Below are positions 26,861-35,746 of a stretch of 64,000 nt of DNA, one piece after another. The notes beneath the pieces are model-generated. The model had not been told where the DNA came from. It made no database searches and saw only the letters and a program-made list of their open reading frames with translations. The first letter of the stretch is position 1. Each line of letters begins with the position of its first letter. The position numbers and the translations under genes are program-made. The DNA is from UBA2136 sp963974105 (GTDB taxonomy: Bacteria > Pseudomonadota > Alphaproteobacteria > UBA2136): positions 192,043 through 256,042 of the forward strand of contig CAXBBG010000002.1 of NCBI GenBank assembly GCA_963974105.1, in the 5' to 3' direction.

Positions 26861-27068
26861 AGGTGCTAATACATAGCAAGTGTTATATTGTTTGAAGAAC
26901 AAATTGTTATTATCGGCATGATGCTTCAATATAATTTCACAGTTGTTCACTTTAAAAGGCGTTTGTTCTTTACAGATTTTTTCACCAACCCTTATCTATC
27001 CTCAGTTGCAAGGGCTCCGCCGTCGTTTTAAAGATTGCCAAGAGGCCTAATCATCTTTGTTCTCCACG
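26823..27068 (-). ncRNA. structured non-coding RNA, 6S-like rod (candidate)
   Basis: There is no credible ORF here, but the minus strand has nested complementarity. The closing helix pairs 27056-27065 with 26894-26903 (10 base pairs). The next helix pairs 27045-27051 with 26909-26917 (two-base bulge). An inner CTTTAAAA/TTTTAAAG helix is extended by GGCG/CGCC, and an apical AGCCCTT/AAGGGTT hairpin caps it. G-U pairs in three of these helices work only on the minus strand. An AT-rich -10-like region at 27075-27082 and a minus-strand terminator frame it. The 172-base rod with an asymmetric internal loop resembles 6S RNA; RNase P and tmRNA signatures are absent. Confidence 0.55.
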
Positions 27069-27179
27069 GTACCTATAATATATATGGGGTTTTAAAAGTG
27101 TTTAGAAAATTACACGAAAGTATCAATTTTATAAAAAATAGGTGTAATAACTTGTAAAGATAGCTTTGAATATACATAT

Positions 27180-27233
27180 CATATTTATATTATTACTTTT
27201 TATTTCGTTTTCTCGTTCATAGGAGGGCATATT
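27180..27233 (+). promoter_or_regulatory. shared leader element, copy 1
   Basis: CATATTTATATTATT (27180-27194), a T-rich stretch with ACTTTTT, then GGAGGGCATATT directly before ATGTCC. The same blocks in the same order and nearly the same spacing precede the small gene at 38795. Confidence 0.55.
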
Positions 27234-27677
27234 ATGTCCGAACGCCAAACCTTTAAAAACCTGCCATCAAAATACGAAAAATTTCAGTCCATTATGTTTT
27301 TTGGTATGCTGATTGGACAGTTATATACTTTCACAACGTTGATAATTCTTGCAATTGCTTTGTGTTTTCCATTTGTACCTGTATGGCTTATTGCGGCTGT
27401 TGCCTGTTTGGCAGGCTTTTATAAGTACTATTCATGGCTCAATACATTACCTCAAAGTGGCACTTGGAAGCATGTAGTGTATATGTATATATATGGTTTT
27501 GCATCACTTGCTTTAACCGCGATCTCTATAACCAAATTAGGTTTGGGGACGGGTATATCAGCAGGTATTGCAGCCACTTTAACCTTATATCTATTCTACG
27601 TAACATTTAACATTGGCATGAGTTATATTGCCATACCTGTTACAAAAAAATATTTGGAGAATGTAAATTCTAAATAA
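27234..27677 (+). CDS. hypothetical membrane protein (147 aa, about 4 TM)
   Basis: A soluble N-terminus of about 22 residues (MSERQTFKNLPSKYEKFQS) and four hydrophobic segments. The strong GGAGG site and the shared leader make the start secure. No domain is recognised. It is a single gene closed by a bidirectional terminator. Confidence 0.7.
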   Translation: MSERQTFKNLPSKYEKFQSIMFFGMLIGQLYTFTTLIILAIALCFPFVPVWLIAAVACLAGFYKYYSWLNTLPQSGTWKHVVYMYIYGFASLALTAISITKLGLGTGISAGIAATLTLYLFYVTFNIGMSYIAIPVTKKYLENVNSK

Positions 27678-27687
27678 TGATAGACGA

Positions 27688-27718
27688 AAAAAAACCTCCC
27701 AGACGGGAGGTTTTTTTT
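27688..27718. terminator. bidirectional intrinsic terminator
   Basis: AAAACCTCCC-AGAC-GGGAGGTTTT (27691-27714) between the convergent membrane-protein gene and gmk. Confidence 0.9.
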
Positions 27719-27736
27719 ATGTCGAATGGCTAGGCA

Positions 27737-28372
27737 TTAACGCTGCATTTTTTTCTGAATAAACTTATACAAGCGGATAACCGCCGCATCAAGGTCATCA
27801 TTATAAATAACAAAGTCATAGTCTTTACGGTACGAACCAGCTAAATCTTCACTCACAAAAGAATTGTCGGTGTAGATAGAGGTTTGTATGTCTTTTGCCG
27901 CAGCTTCTATGGTGGCTAGACGTTCTGTGCCAGAGTTGCCGCGTGCATTTAAGCGACGCTCAAGCTCTTGCCTTGTGGGTGGTAAGACTAAAATAGCCAA
28001 GGTGTTATCTGGCATTTTTTTGCGTATATCACGCGCGCCAACCCAGTCTATATCTTTTATTAGATGGCTTTTTGAAAGCTGCTCTTCAAATTCTTGCTTT
28101 AAAGTACCATACTGGCGACCGTGAGGTGCGCTATGTTCTAAAAAGTCGCCATTTTTTAAGCGTGCATCAAATTCATCTTCTGTTAAGAAATAATGGTGCA
28201 CACCTTCAATCTCACCATCCCTGATGGCACGCGTTGTAGCAGTTGTAGGTAAATTGAACGTGAAAGGCGCTTCTTGGGCTTTATCTAGTTCAATAAATCT
28301 TTCTAAAAGCGTGTTTTTACCAGCACCGCTGGGTCCCACAAGGGCAATAAATAAATTTTTAGGTTGAGTCAT
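27737..28372 (-). CDS. gmk: guanylate kinase
   Basis: Phosphorylates GMP to GDP. 211 residues from ATG 28372, which has GGAGG upstream (an in-frame ATG at 28429 is less likely). Gmk features are TTATTRAIRDGE near residue 40, GRQYGT near 86 and IDWVGARDIR near 110. Oddity: the P-loop reads GPSGAGKNT (13-21), with Asn where Ser/Thr normally follows the Lys to bind Mg2+; the next residue is Thr. The PhnN branch (ribose bisphosphokinase) has GKD-type loops, but the GMP-binding motifs favour Gmk. Confidence 0.88.
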   Translation of the reverse strand: MTQPKNLFIALVGPSGAGKNTLLERFIELDKAQEAPFTFNLPTTATTRAIRDGEIEGVHHYFLTEDEFDARLKNGDFLEHSAPHGRQYGTLKQEFEEQLSKSHLIKDIDWVGARDIRKKMPDNTLAILVLPPTRQELERRLNARGNSGTERLATIEAAAKDIQTSIYTDNSFVSEDLAGSYRKDYDFVIYNDDLDAAVIRLYKFIQKKMQR

Positions 28373-28395
28373 TATCTGACCTCCTGAATAGAATG

Positions 28396-29007
28396 CTATA
28401 AAATAACGACAGTAAGCGCATCTCTGCATTCATGTAGGTTCACCTTACAAGGGTAAGAGCATGTTGCAGCGTAATGCGTGCTGGCAAGTAAACTCATTTC
28501 TAATTGATCATTATAAAAATCTATCAATTGTAATGATAGAGATTGCAGTGAACTGTAATATGCCTTGAGCGTTTGTAGCGCTGCTGTATATTGCGGCATG
28601 TGTTTTTGAAATAATTCACTTTGTTCGCCTGCTTGATATAAGTTATCCATGGCGGTTTCTATTGTCGCCATTTCAGGGTCTATGTGTTTGTCAAAATTTT
28701 CAGCCAACTTTTCCATAAAAATGTTAACTGAAATAATACGTCTTAACGCTTTTGTGTAATAGTCAAATTCACAAGTGGCGATTATTTGGTTGAAGTCATC
28801 ATCATTCTCAAGCTTTTCAGCGTTGTTTAAAATGTGTTCTTCAATTTGATGCAAGTATTCAAGGTTGTCACTATATGCAAGGCCTAAGTCATATTCAAAA
28901 CGGTCAGGGTCTTGCTTGTAATGGTCTAAAAATGTTTTAGGGCTAACAAGAGGGAAATTTCCCAAGTCTACAGCTAAAAATGATTCAGCAATGACAGGTG
29001 TTTTCAT
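28396..29007 (-). CDS. hypothetical protein (203 aa)
   Basis: A soluble, acidic, strongly helical protein from ATG 29007 (TGAGG nine bases upstream; an in-frame ATG at 29043 is less likely). The C-terminal part has three cysteines in a short region (ATCSYPCKVNLHEC). No family is recognised. It ends 23 bases before the gmk start on the same strand, so the two may be co-transcribed. Confidence 0.6.
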   Translation of the reverse strand: MKTPVIAESFLAVDLGNFPLVSPKTFLDHYKQDPDRFEYDLGLAYSDNLEYLHQIEEHILNNAEKLENDDDFNQIIATCEFDYYTKALRRIISVNIFMEKLAENFDKHIDPEMATIETAMDNLYQAGEQSELFQKHMPQYTAALQTLKAYYSSLQSLSLQLIDFYNDQLEMSLLASTHYAATCSYPCKVNLHECRDALTVVIL

Positions 29008-29186
29008 AAGTTTGTACCTCAATAGAAGTTGCAAAAAATGCAAAAGGTGTCAAAAAAGTAAAGATAGTTCATAAATTTCCTGCATTTTACATAAAATTAC
29101 AATTGTACACAATGTTTTTTTGCTTTTATAAGTGTGCCCGTGTGATACTCTATAAGTAATAAAGGTTATAAATAAGGAACTTCAAG

Positions 29187-30125
29187 GTGTCTGGCTTAAA
29201 AATACACGAAATGAAAAAGTTTAAAGTGAGTGAGCTTTTCGGCTTTCAAAGCGATAAAGAGGTGATGGGCTTTGCATCAAAAGATGAATTTGTGCCTGAA
29301 ATTGACCCTTCCTACCACTTTGACCCAGAAACAACGATGATTATCCTTGCTGGGTTTGAAAATAATTTAAAAATATTAGTACAAGGTTACCACGGTACGG
29401 GTAAGTCAACACATATAGAACAAGTTGCAGCCCGTTTAAACTGGCCTTGTTTTCGTTTGAACTTAGACGGGCATATTTCACGCTTAGACCTTGTAGGAAA
29501 AGACGCTATTGTATTAGAAGATGGCAAGCAGGTAACAACTTTTAAAGAAGGTATCTTACCTTGGGCATTAAGTCGCCCTATGGCGTTGGTGTTGGACGAG
29601 TATGATGCAGGTCGACCTGAGGTGATGTTTGTTATTCAGCGCCTTATGGAGAAAGATGGTGGTTTAGCACTGCCTGACCAAAACCGCGTCATTCACCCAC
29701 ATGCTGGGTTTAGATTATTTGGCACGTCAAATACGGTTGGTTTGGGTGACTCTACAGGTTTGTATCAAGGCACATATCACCTTAATCAGGCTCAACTTGA
29801 CAGGTGGAATATGGTTACACATCTCAACTATTTAGAAGAGTCTTGGGAAGTTCAAGTGGTTTTATCAAAGGTGCCTTCGTTACATAATGCAACTGATTTG
29901 GTTGAAAAAATGGTGCGTTTAGCTGGGCTAACAAGGGTTGGATTTATGGCAGGAGACTTGTCTTCTGTTATGTCACCGCGCACAGTTATTATGTGGGCGC
30001 AAAACGTTGGTATTGTAGACGATGTTTACCGTGCTTTTGTCTTAACTTTTATGAATAGATGTGATGTGAATGACAAAGAAACTTTAAATGAATATTACGT
30101 GCGTGTTTTTGGCGCTATATCATAG
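29187..30125 (+). CDS. cobS: CobS-like AAA+ ATPase
   Basis: 312 residues with the Walker A GYHGTGKST at 68-76, Walker B LVLDEYD near 144-150, and the CobS-specific N-terminus (LFGFQSDKEVMGF). In cobalamin synthesis CobS and CobT form the ATPase/chaperone part of cobaltochelatase with CobN. Here no cobN or other B12 gene is nearby. Similar orphan cobS-cobT pairs occur in many alphaproteobacteria that do not make B12, with unknown function. The GTG start is assigned from frame and N-terminus; cobT follows 8 bases later. Confidence 0.9.
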   Translation: MSGLKIHEMKKFKVSELFGFQSDKEVMGFASKDEFVPEIDPSYHFDPETTMIILAGFENNLKILVQGYHGTGKSTHIEQVAARLNWPCFRLNLDGHISRLDLVGKDAIVLEDGKQVTTFKEGILPWALSRPMALVLDEYDAGRPEVMFVIQRLMEKDGGLALPDQNRVIHPHAGFRLFGTSNTVGLGDSTGLYQGTYHLNQAQLDRWNMVTHLNYLEESWEVQVVLSKVPSLHNATDLVEKMVRLAGLTRVGFMAGDLSSVMSPRTVIMWAQNVGIVDDVYRAFVLTFMNRCDVNDKETLNEYYVRVFGAIS

Positions 30126-30133
30126 GCTGTTGA

Positions 30134-31873
30134 ATGGCAGACATTGACGCTCTAAAAAAATCAATTATAGAAACGACGCGTGCTCTTTCTGGCAATGCAG
30201 AGCTTTCTGTGCGCTTTGGTGACGTGGCGCACATATCTGCACATGAAATTATTTTACCTATATTTGAAGATGAACAGGGCTTTAATGCTGCGCTTGTAAA
30301 GGGGCAAGCGGATAGGCTTGCTTTTATCTATAGATACGGAGATGCAGCCGATATATTTACGCAGTTTGCAAACGAAGATGACAGTGTTTTAACTATTTTG
30401 GCCATGATGGAAACGGCTAGGACAGAAAGTCAGGGTCTGCAAGATTTTCCAGGAAGTATTCAGCATATTGAGCCGCTTTTACATTTAGAAGAACTATATT
30501 TTGGCGAAAAAGGGGAAGATATACAAAGCCAAGGCTATGTTGCCTCGTTGATGCTAAAAAAACGTTTGACGGGCAATCTTTCGCTTGAAGCAAAAGTTTT
30601 GTGTAAACGTTTAGAGTTCTTAGTGCCTATACCCTTAAAAGTGTGGGCGGAGCGGGCAAATTTTGAAACACGAGAGGCGCGTTTGAAGTCTTACCAGCAG
30701 TTGGTTGATTTATTAGAAATTCAAAAGCAATCATCGAAAAAATCTTCTTCAAGTTCTGCAGACAGCACAGTCGAAGACTATAAGGATATGCAAGGTGATG
30801 ACGCCACATCAGAGGTGGCTGGTGAAAGCGAAACGATTAAAGAAATGGACGGCGAAGATAGCGCCGTGCTGAATGATGACGATAATGCGGGTTATTCTTT
30901 TATTGATATGGCGCAGTCTTCTATGCCGTATTTTTTTAAGGCAAATGTATCAACCCCTTCTTATAGGGCATACACGAAAACGTTTGATGTAGAAGAGGAT
31001 ATTTCTAAACTTGTGGACGATTCTGAAAAGGAATTTTTAAGAAATAAGTTTGCATCTTTATCGAAGTCACACAAGGGGTTGGCGCGTCAATTAAGCGTGA
31101 AGCTTATGCGCAAGCTTATGTCAAGGCTAGAGCTTGGCTGGCAATTGGACAAGGAAGAAGGCGTGTTAGATGCGTCAAAGCTTGCAGGCTTCATTGCAGG
31201 TGGTAGTGACACAATTTTTAGGTTACCACGTAAAAGAGAAGTGATGGATACAGCGGTAACCATCTTGGTTGATAATTCAGGATCTATGCGTGGGCGCCCT
31301 ATAGAGATGGCGGCTATTACGACAGATATTCTTGCAAAAACATTAGAAAATTGTGGCGTAAGTACTGAAGTTCTTGGGTTTACAACTAAGGCGTGGAAGG
31401 GCGGCGAAAGCCGTCTGGGCTGGATAAGTGACGGCAAGCCAGAACATCCAGGGCGCTTGAATGACTTGCTGCATATTGTTTATAAAAAAGGGCTTTCGTC
31501 ATACAAAAAACAAAAAGACAATTTTGCATATATGCTTGCAGATGACCTTTTAAAAGAAAACGTAGATGGCGAAAGTTTGCTATGGGCTTATAAACGTTTA
31601 TTGCGCCGTGCCTCTGGGCGTAAAATATTATTGGTAATAAGCGATGGTGCACCTGTGGACTATGCGACAGATAGGCATAACGAAGTTGGATACTTAGACC
31701 AACACCTTAAACAAGTGATTGCGCGTATTGAATGCAATAAAAAGGTTGAAATTGTCGCTGTGGGTATTGGGCATGATGTCGAGCGTTATTATAAAAACGC
31801 CGTCATGATAGAAAATCCAGAAATGCTTGGAGAAACGTTATTGCAAGAACTTGTAAAGCTTTTTGAAGAATAA
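30134..31873 (+). CDS. cobT: CobT-like VWA-domain protein
   Basis: 579 residues: an N-terminal CobT domain, an acidic Ser/Asp/Glu-rich linker (about 195-255) and a C-terminal von Willebrand A domain whose MIDAS begins at Asp380 (VDNSGSMRG). A DGAPVDYATDR motif lies near 507. The MIDAS of CobT pairs with the AAA+ ring of CobS, encoded just upstream. With no CobN here, a metal-chelatase or remodelling role on another partner is likely. It is terminated by a hairpin 18 bases downstream. Confidence 0.9.
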   Translation: MADIDALKKSIIETTRALSGNAELSVRFGDVAHISAHEIILPIFEDEQGFNAALVKGQADRLAFIYRYGDAADIFTQFANEDDSVLTILAMMETARTESQGLQDFPGSIQHIEPLLHLEELYFGEKGEDIQSQGYVASLMLKKRLTGNLSLEAKVLCKRLEFLVPIPLKVWAERANFETREARLKSYQQLVDLLEIQKQSSKKSSSSSADSTVEDYKDMQGDDATSEVAGESETIKEMDGEDSAVLNDDDNAGYSFIDMAQSSMPYFFKANVSTPSYRAYTKTFDVEEDISKLVDDSEKEFLRNKFASLSKSHKGLARQLSVKLMRKLMSRLELGWQLDKEEGVLDASKLAGFIAGGSDTIFRLPRKREVMDTAVTILVDNSGSMRGRPIEMAAITTDILAKTLENCGVSTEVLGFTTKAWKGGESRLGWISDGKPEHPGRLNDLLHIVYKKGLSSYKKQKDNFAYMLADDLLKENVDGESLLWAYKRLLRRASGRKILLVISDGAPVDYATDRHNEVGYLDQHLKQVIARIECNKKVEIVAVGIGHDVERYYKNAVMIENPEMLGETLLQELVKLFEE

Positions 31874-31888
31874 ACTTACTCTTTGATA

Positions 31889-31919
31889 TGAAACACTCAT
31901 TTAAAAAGTGTTTTTTTTA
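31889..31919 (+). terminator. intrinsic terminator after cobT
   Basis: AAACACT (31891-31897) / AGTGTTT (31907-31913) followed by a T-run. Confidence 0.8.
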
Positions 31920-31940
31920 TAGGCAAAATACCACCCGAAT

Positions 31941-31973
31941 ATACTTGACTAGCTTGAATGGTTTTTATATAAA
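31941..31973 (+). promoter_or_regulatory. isc operon promoter with IscR-like half-site
   Basis: TTGACT (31945-31950), 17 bases, TATAAA (31968-31973). The sequence ATACTTGACTA at 31941-31951 matches the left half of the known E. coli IscR type 1 site, so IscR bound here would block polymerase. The right half-site is poor. Confidence 0.65.
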
Positions 31974-31989
31974 TAGTTAGAGGGAATAT

Positions 31990-32487
31990 ATGATGACAGG
32001 AATGGGTGAAATGCAACTTTCGACAAGAGGTCGTTACGCAGTAATGGCACTAATTGACTTGGCAGCTCTGCAATCAGAGCAAGAAGAAAAGCCACGTGCC
32101 GTTAAATTAGAAGAAATTGCCAATAGGCAAGGTATCTCCCTGTCATATTTAGAACAACTGTTTGCGCAGTTACGTAAGTCGGACGTTGTTAAAAGTGTAC
32201 GTGGGCCAGGGGGCGGTTATAAGCTGGCACGTAGCGAAGAAGAAATTCACATTATTGATATTATTGATGCTGTCAACGAAGGCACTAAAGCCATTCGTTG
32301 TGACGGCGTAACAGGCTGCTTACCAACGGGGCATTGTAACTCTCATGACTTATGGTCGGCCTTGGGTGACCATATTGACGACTTTATGCGCCAAGTTAGC
32401 TTGAAAATGGCCCGTGAAAAGGACATTGTTGTTAATGGTAAGTCTTTGGTCAAGAAAAGGGAGAAGGTACATGTCCATATATCTTGA
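31990..32487 (+). CDS. iscR: Rrf2-family Fe-S cluster regulator IscR
   Basis: 165 residues: a winged helix-turn-helix N-terminus (STRGRYAVMALIDLA, EEIANRQGISLSYLEQLFAQ) and the [2Fe-2S] ligands Cys104, Cys110, Cys116 with His119, in exact C-x5-C-x5-C-x2-H IscR spacing. It senses cluster supply and represses the isc genes that follow. The ATG at 31990 has AGAGGGA upstream; a later ATG would leave the RBS too close. It overlaps the next gene by 17 bases. Confidence 0.95.
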   Translation: MMTGMGEMQLSTRGRYAVMALIDLAALQSEQEEKPRAVKLEEIANRQGISLSYLEQLFAQLRKSDVVKSVRGPGGGYKLARSEEEIHIIDIIDAVNEGTKAIRCDGVTGCLPTGHCNSHDLWSALGDHIDDFMRQVSLKMAREKDIVVNGKSLVKKREKVHVHIS

Positions 32488-33595
32488 TAATAACGGTACA
32501 ACACCTTTAAAGGAATATGTAAAAGAAGTGACGGTAGCGCACCTCGATACATTTGGTAATCCTTCTTCTGCTCACTGTGAAGGTCAAAAGGCACGTATGG
32601 CAATAGACCATGCAAGACGCTTGGTGGCGCAGACCGTAAATGTACGTGGCGAACAGGTTGTGTTTACAGCTTCAGGTACAGAAAGCAATGTTATGGCTTT
32701 AAAAGGGGTTTTGTCTCTATGCCCACATAAGCGCCTTATTACATCTCCAACAGAACATAGCTCTGTTTATAATACAGCTAAAGCACTAGAAGAAGAGGGG
32801 GTAGACGTTGTTTATTTACCTGTGAATAAAGCAGGGGTTATATGCCTAGATACACTAGAGGCAGAGCTTCAAGCCAAACCAACTTCTTTAGTTTCTATTA
32901 TGGCCGCAAATAATGAAACGGGTGTGAAGCAACCAATAGAAGAAATAGCAAGGCTTTCTAAAACTTATGATGCAAAATGTCATATAGACGCGGTTCAGAT
33001 ATTAGCGAAGGAAGAAATAAACTTTCCTACAATGAATATAGACTCGCTTTCTGTGTCTTTTCATAAGATAGGTGGCCCTAAAGGGTGTGCTGCTCTTATA
33101 TTGAAGAATGAATTAAAAATGGCTTCTCTTATAACAGGGGGAGGGCAAGAGCGTTATAGAAGATCAGGGACAGAGAATACACTCGGTATTATAGGTTCAG
33201 GTGCGTCGTGTGAAAAGGTTGCTGAGAGTATAGAAGATATGCCTCGCCTAAAAGATCTGCGTCAAACACTTGAAGATGGCATAAAGGCAATTGTGCCAGA
33301 TGCCATTATTGTAGGGGAAGATGCAGATCGCCTTCCTGTGACAACATCGGCCATTATTCCAAACACTTCAGCGGAAACGATATTACTTTCTTTAGATATG
33401 AAAGGAATATGTATCTCCCAAGGTTCCGCTTGCTCTAGCGGTAAGTCTGTACCTTCACGTGTACTTACAGCGCAAGGCTACACAGAGTCACAAGCTCTTG
33501 CTGGTTTGCGCATTTCTATGGCATGGCATAATACAGCTGCTGATGTCGAAAAATTTTTACAAACATTTAAAACAACGATGGAACGTTTAAGGTAA
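32471..33595 (+). CDS. cysteine desulfurase (NifS-like)
   Basis: 374 residues of class V PLP enzyme, from the ATG at 32471 with GAGAAGG upstream. The PLP lysine is in SFHKIGGPKG and the catalytic Cys in SQGSACSSGK. It releases sulfur from cysteine for cluster assembly. A second, more IscS-like desulfurase follows immediately. Tandem desulfurases in an isc operon are known from Rickettsia. The division of labour is unknown. Confidence 0.92.
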   Translation: MSIYLDNNGTTPLKEYVKEVTVAHLDTFGNPSSAHCEGQKARMAIDHARRLVAQTVNVRGEQVVFTASGTESNVMALKGVLSLCPHKRLITSPTEHSSVYNTAKALEEEGVDVVYLPVNKAGVICLDTLEAELQAKPTSLVSIMAANNETGVKQPIEEIARLSKTYDAKCHIDAVQILAKEEINFPTMNIDSLSVSFHKIGGPKGCAALILKNELKMASLITGGGQERYRRSGTENTLGIIGSGASCEKVAESIEDMPRLKDLRQTLEDGIKAIVPDAIIVGEDADRLPVTTSAIIPNTSAETILLSLDMKGICISQGSACSSGKSVPSRVLTAQGYTESQALAGLRISMAWHNTAADVEKFLQTFKTTMERLR

Positions 33596-33601
33596 TAAAA
33601 T

Positions 33602-34813
33602 ATGAAAAAACCTATCTACTTAGATTATCAAGCAACCACACCAACCGACCCACGGGTGGTAGAGGCGATGAACCCTTACTGGTTTGACATGCCAGGTAAC
33701 CCACATTCACGCACACACCAGTTTGGCTGGGACGCAGAAGTTGCCACCGAAAAAGCACGTAAGCAAATTGCTGACGTTATAGGTGCTGACCCGCGTGAAA
33801 TTGTGTTTACTTCAGGTGCGACAGAATCAAACAATATGGCGCTTAAAGGTGCCGCTGAATTTTATGGTGCTAAGGGTAAGCATATTATTACCGTTGTGAC
33901 AGAACACAAATGTGTGCTCGATAGCTGCCGTCACTTGGCAGAACAAGGGTTTGATATTACTTATCTACCTGTAAAATCGAATGGACTGCTTGACTTAGAT
34001 GTTTTAAAAAATGCTATCCGCGAAGACACTATTATTGTGAGCGTTATGCATGCCAACAACGAAATTGGCGTGATCCAAGATATTGGCGCCATTGGTGCAA
34101 TATGTAAAGAACATGGCGTTAAGTTCCACACCGACTGTGCACAAAGCTTTGGTAAATTACCTATTGATGTGAACGAAATGAACATTGACTGTATGTCTAT
34201 TTCTAGCCACAAAGTTTATGGCCCAATGGGTATGGGCGCTTTATACGTTAGCCGTAAACCACGTATGCGTGTGCGCCCTATCATTCATGGTGGCGGACAA
34301 GAACGTGGCATGCGTAGTGGCACACTGCCAACGCCACTTATTGTTGGTTTTGGTGAAGCCGCTGAAATTGCAGCTAAGGAAATGGTTGCTGAAAATGCAC
34401 GCCTGCTTAAACTGCGCGATAAAATAATAGACACCATTCAGGCGGCTATTCCACACGTCTTTCTTAACGGTGACCGTGAACAGCGTCTGGCAGGTAATTT
34501 AAATCTTTCTTTCGCTTACGTGGAGGGTGAGTCTTTGATGATGTCCATTAAGGACTTGGCGGTGTCTTCTGGCTCGGCCTGTACATCGGCTTCGCTTGAA
34601 CCATCATACGTTTTACGTGCCCTTGGCTTAAGTGACGATATGGCGCATACATCTATTCGTATTGGTATTGGTCGTTTCACAACAGAAGAAGAGGTGGACT
34701 TTGCCCTTGAAACTATATTGGCGCAAGTACAAAAACTACGCGACATGAGCCCACTTTGGGAAATGGTACAAGAAGGTGTTGATCTATCAAAAATTGAATG
34801 GGCAGAACATTAA
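33602..34813 (+). CDS. iscS: cysteine desulfurase IscS
   Basis: The main sulfur donor for IscU. 403 residues with the IscS N-terminus KPIYLDYQATTPTDP, PLP lysine in SSHKVYGPMG, and mobile catalytic-Cys loop SSGSACTSASLEPSYVL near residue 330, as in group I desulfurases. It starts 6 bases after the NifS-like gene. The codon bias looks stronger (more C-ending codons) than in the preceding gene. Confidence 0.96.
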   Translation: MKKPIYLDYQATTPTDPRVVEAMNPYWFDMPGNPHSRTHQFGWDAEVATEKARKQIADVIGADPREIVFTSGATESNNMALKGAAEFYGAKGKHIITVVTEHKCVLDSCRHLAEQGFDITYLPVKSNGLLDLDVLKNAIREDTIIVSVMHANNEIGVIQDIGAIGAICKEHGVKFHTDCAQSFGKLPIDVNEMNIDCMSISSHKVYGPMGMGALYVSRKPRMRVRPIIHGGGQERGMRSGTLPTPLIVGFGEAAEIAAKEMVAENARLLKLRDKIIDTIQAAIPHVFLNGDREQRLAGNLNLSFAYVEGESLMMSIKDLAVSSGSACTSASLEPSYVLRALGLSDDMAHTSIRIGIGRFTTEEEVDFALETILAQVQKLRDMSPLWEMVQEGVDLSKIEWAEH

Positions 34814-34934
34814 AAGACAGTATCTTTTATAAAATAAAGAAATAAATATGATTTCCCCTTGTAATTTGGGCGTAAACACTTAAAAATAGACTATGAAACA
34901 CCCATAATAAGGGTATAGAAAAGGAATTGATGAC

Positions 34935-35315
34935 ATGGCATACTCAGATAAAGTAATGGACCACTACAACCACCCACGTAATGTTGGTTCAATGGACAAA
35001 ACCGAAAAAGCTGTTGGTACAGGCATGGTGGGCGCACCTGCATGCGGTGACGTGATGAAACTTCAAATTCAAGTCAGCGAAAATGGTGTGATTGAAGATG
35101 CTAAGTTTAAAACATTTGGCTGCGGAAGCGCTATCGCTTCTTCTTCTCTTGCGACTGAAATGCTTAAAGGTATGACGCTTGAGCAAGCAACAGAAATTAA
35201 AAACTCTGACATTGCAACCGAGCTTGCATTGCCACCTGTTAAAATTCACTGTTCAATTTTAGCAGAAGACGCGATTAAAGCGGCTATCAGCGACTATAAG
35301 TCAAAACAAGCATAG
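34935..35315 (+). CDS. iscU: Fe-S cluster scaffold IscU
   Basis: 126 residues with the scaffold ligands Cys37 (APACGD, with Asp39), Cys63 (FGCGSA) and Cys106, and the HscA-recognition LPPVK at 99-103. It is the platform on which IscS-derived sulfur and iron are assembled. AAAGGAA lies upstream of the ATG. A 121-base gap after iscS, AT-rich and without an obvious terminator, might hold a secondary promoter. Confidence 0.97.
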   Translation: MAYSDKVMDHYNHPRNVGSMDKTEKAVGTGMVGAPACGDVMKLQIQVSENGVIEDAKFKTFGCGSAIASSSLATEMLKGMTLEQATEIKNSDIATELALPPVKIHCSILAEDAIKAAISDYKSKQA

Positions 35316-35335
35316 TTTTATAGAAAGTTAACACT

Positions 35336-35665
35336 TTGGCTTTAATCACCATTACAGAACATGCAGCAGGGCAAATGCACGCGATGCTAGAGCGTCGTGG
35401 TACGCCTGAAGCGTATATACGCATGGGTATTAAAACGGCAGGTTGCAGTGGTCTTGGTTACCGCCTTGAATATGCCGACAGCATAGAAGCGGGTGACGAA
35501 TTGGTTGAAGAACATGGTGCACGTGTTCTTATCGACCCTAAAGCTTTAATTTACATCATTGGTACCGAAATTGATTTTGCGACCAATGATTTGCGTGAAG
35601 GCTTTGTATTTACAAATCCTAACAAAAAGGGTGAGTGCGGCTGTGGTGAAAGCTTTACCGTTTAA
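35336..35665 (+). CDS. iscA: A-type Fe-S carrier IscA
   Basis: 109 residues (TTG start). The three conserved cysteines of A-type carriers are in TAGCSGLGY and GECGCGESF. It transfers clusters or iron to target proteins. Its position between iscU and hscB is the standard isc order. Confidence 0.94.
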   Translation: MALITITEHAAGQMHAMLERRGTPEAYIRMGIKTAGCSGLGYRLEYADSIEAGDELVEEHGARVLIDPKALIYIIGTEIDFATNDLREGFVFTNPNKKGECGCGESFTV

Positions 35666-35746
35666 TAGATTTTCTTAAGGTAATGGCGTGCTAAACTTTA
35701 CAAGGTCTATGACTTTATATTTATGACTTAATAAAAAAGAACAAAA

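Noticed and set aside
26823..27068. RNase P RNA, tmRNA or SRP RNA
   Set aside because: The conserved RNase P core, the tmRNA acceptor and T-arm with tag, and the SRP tetraloop region are not present on either strand.
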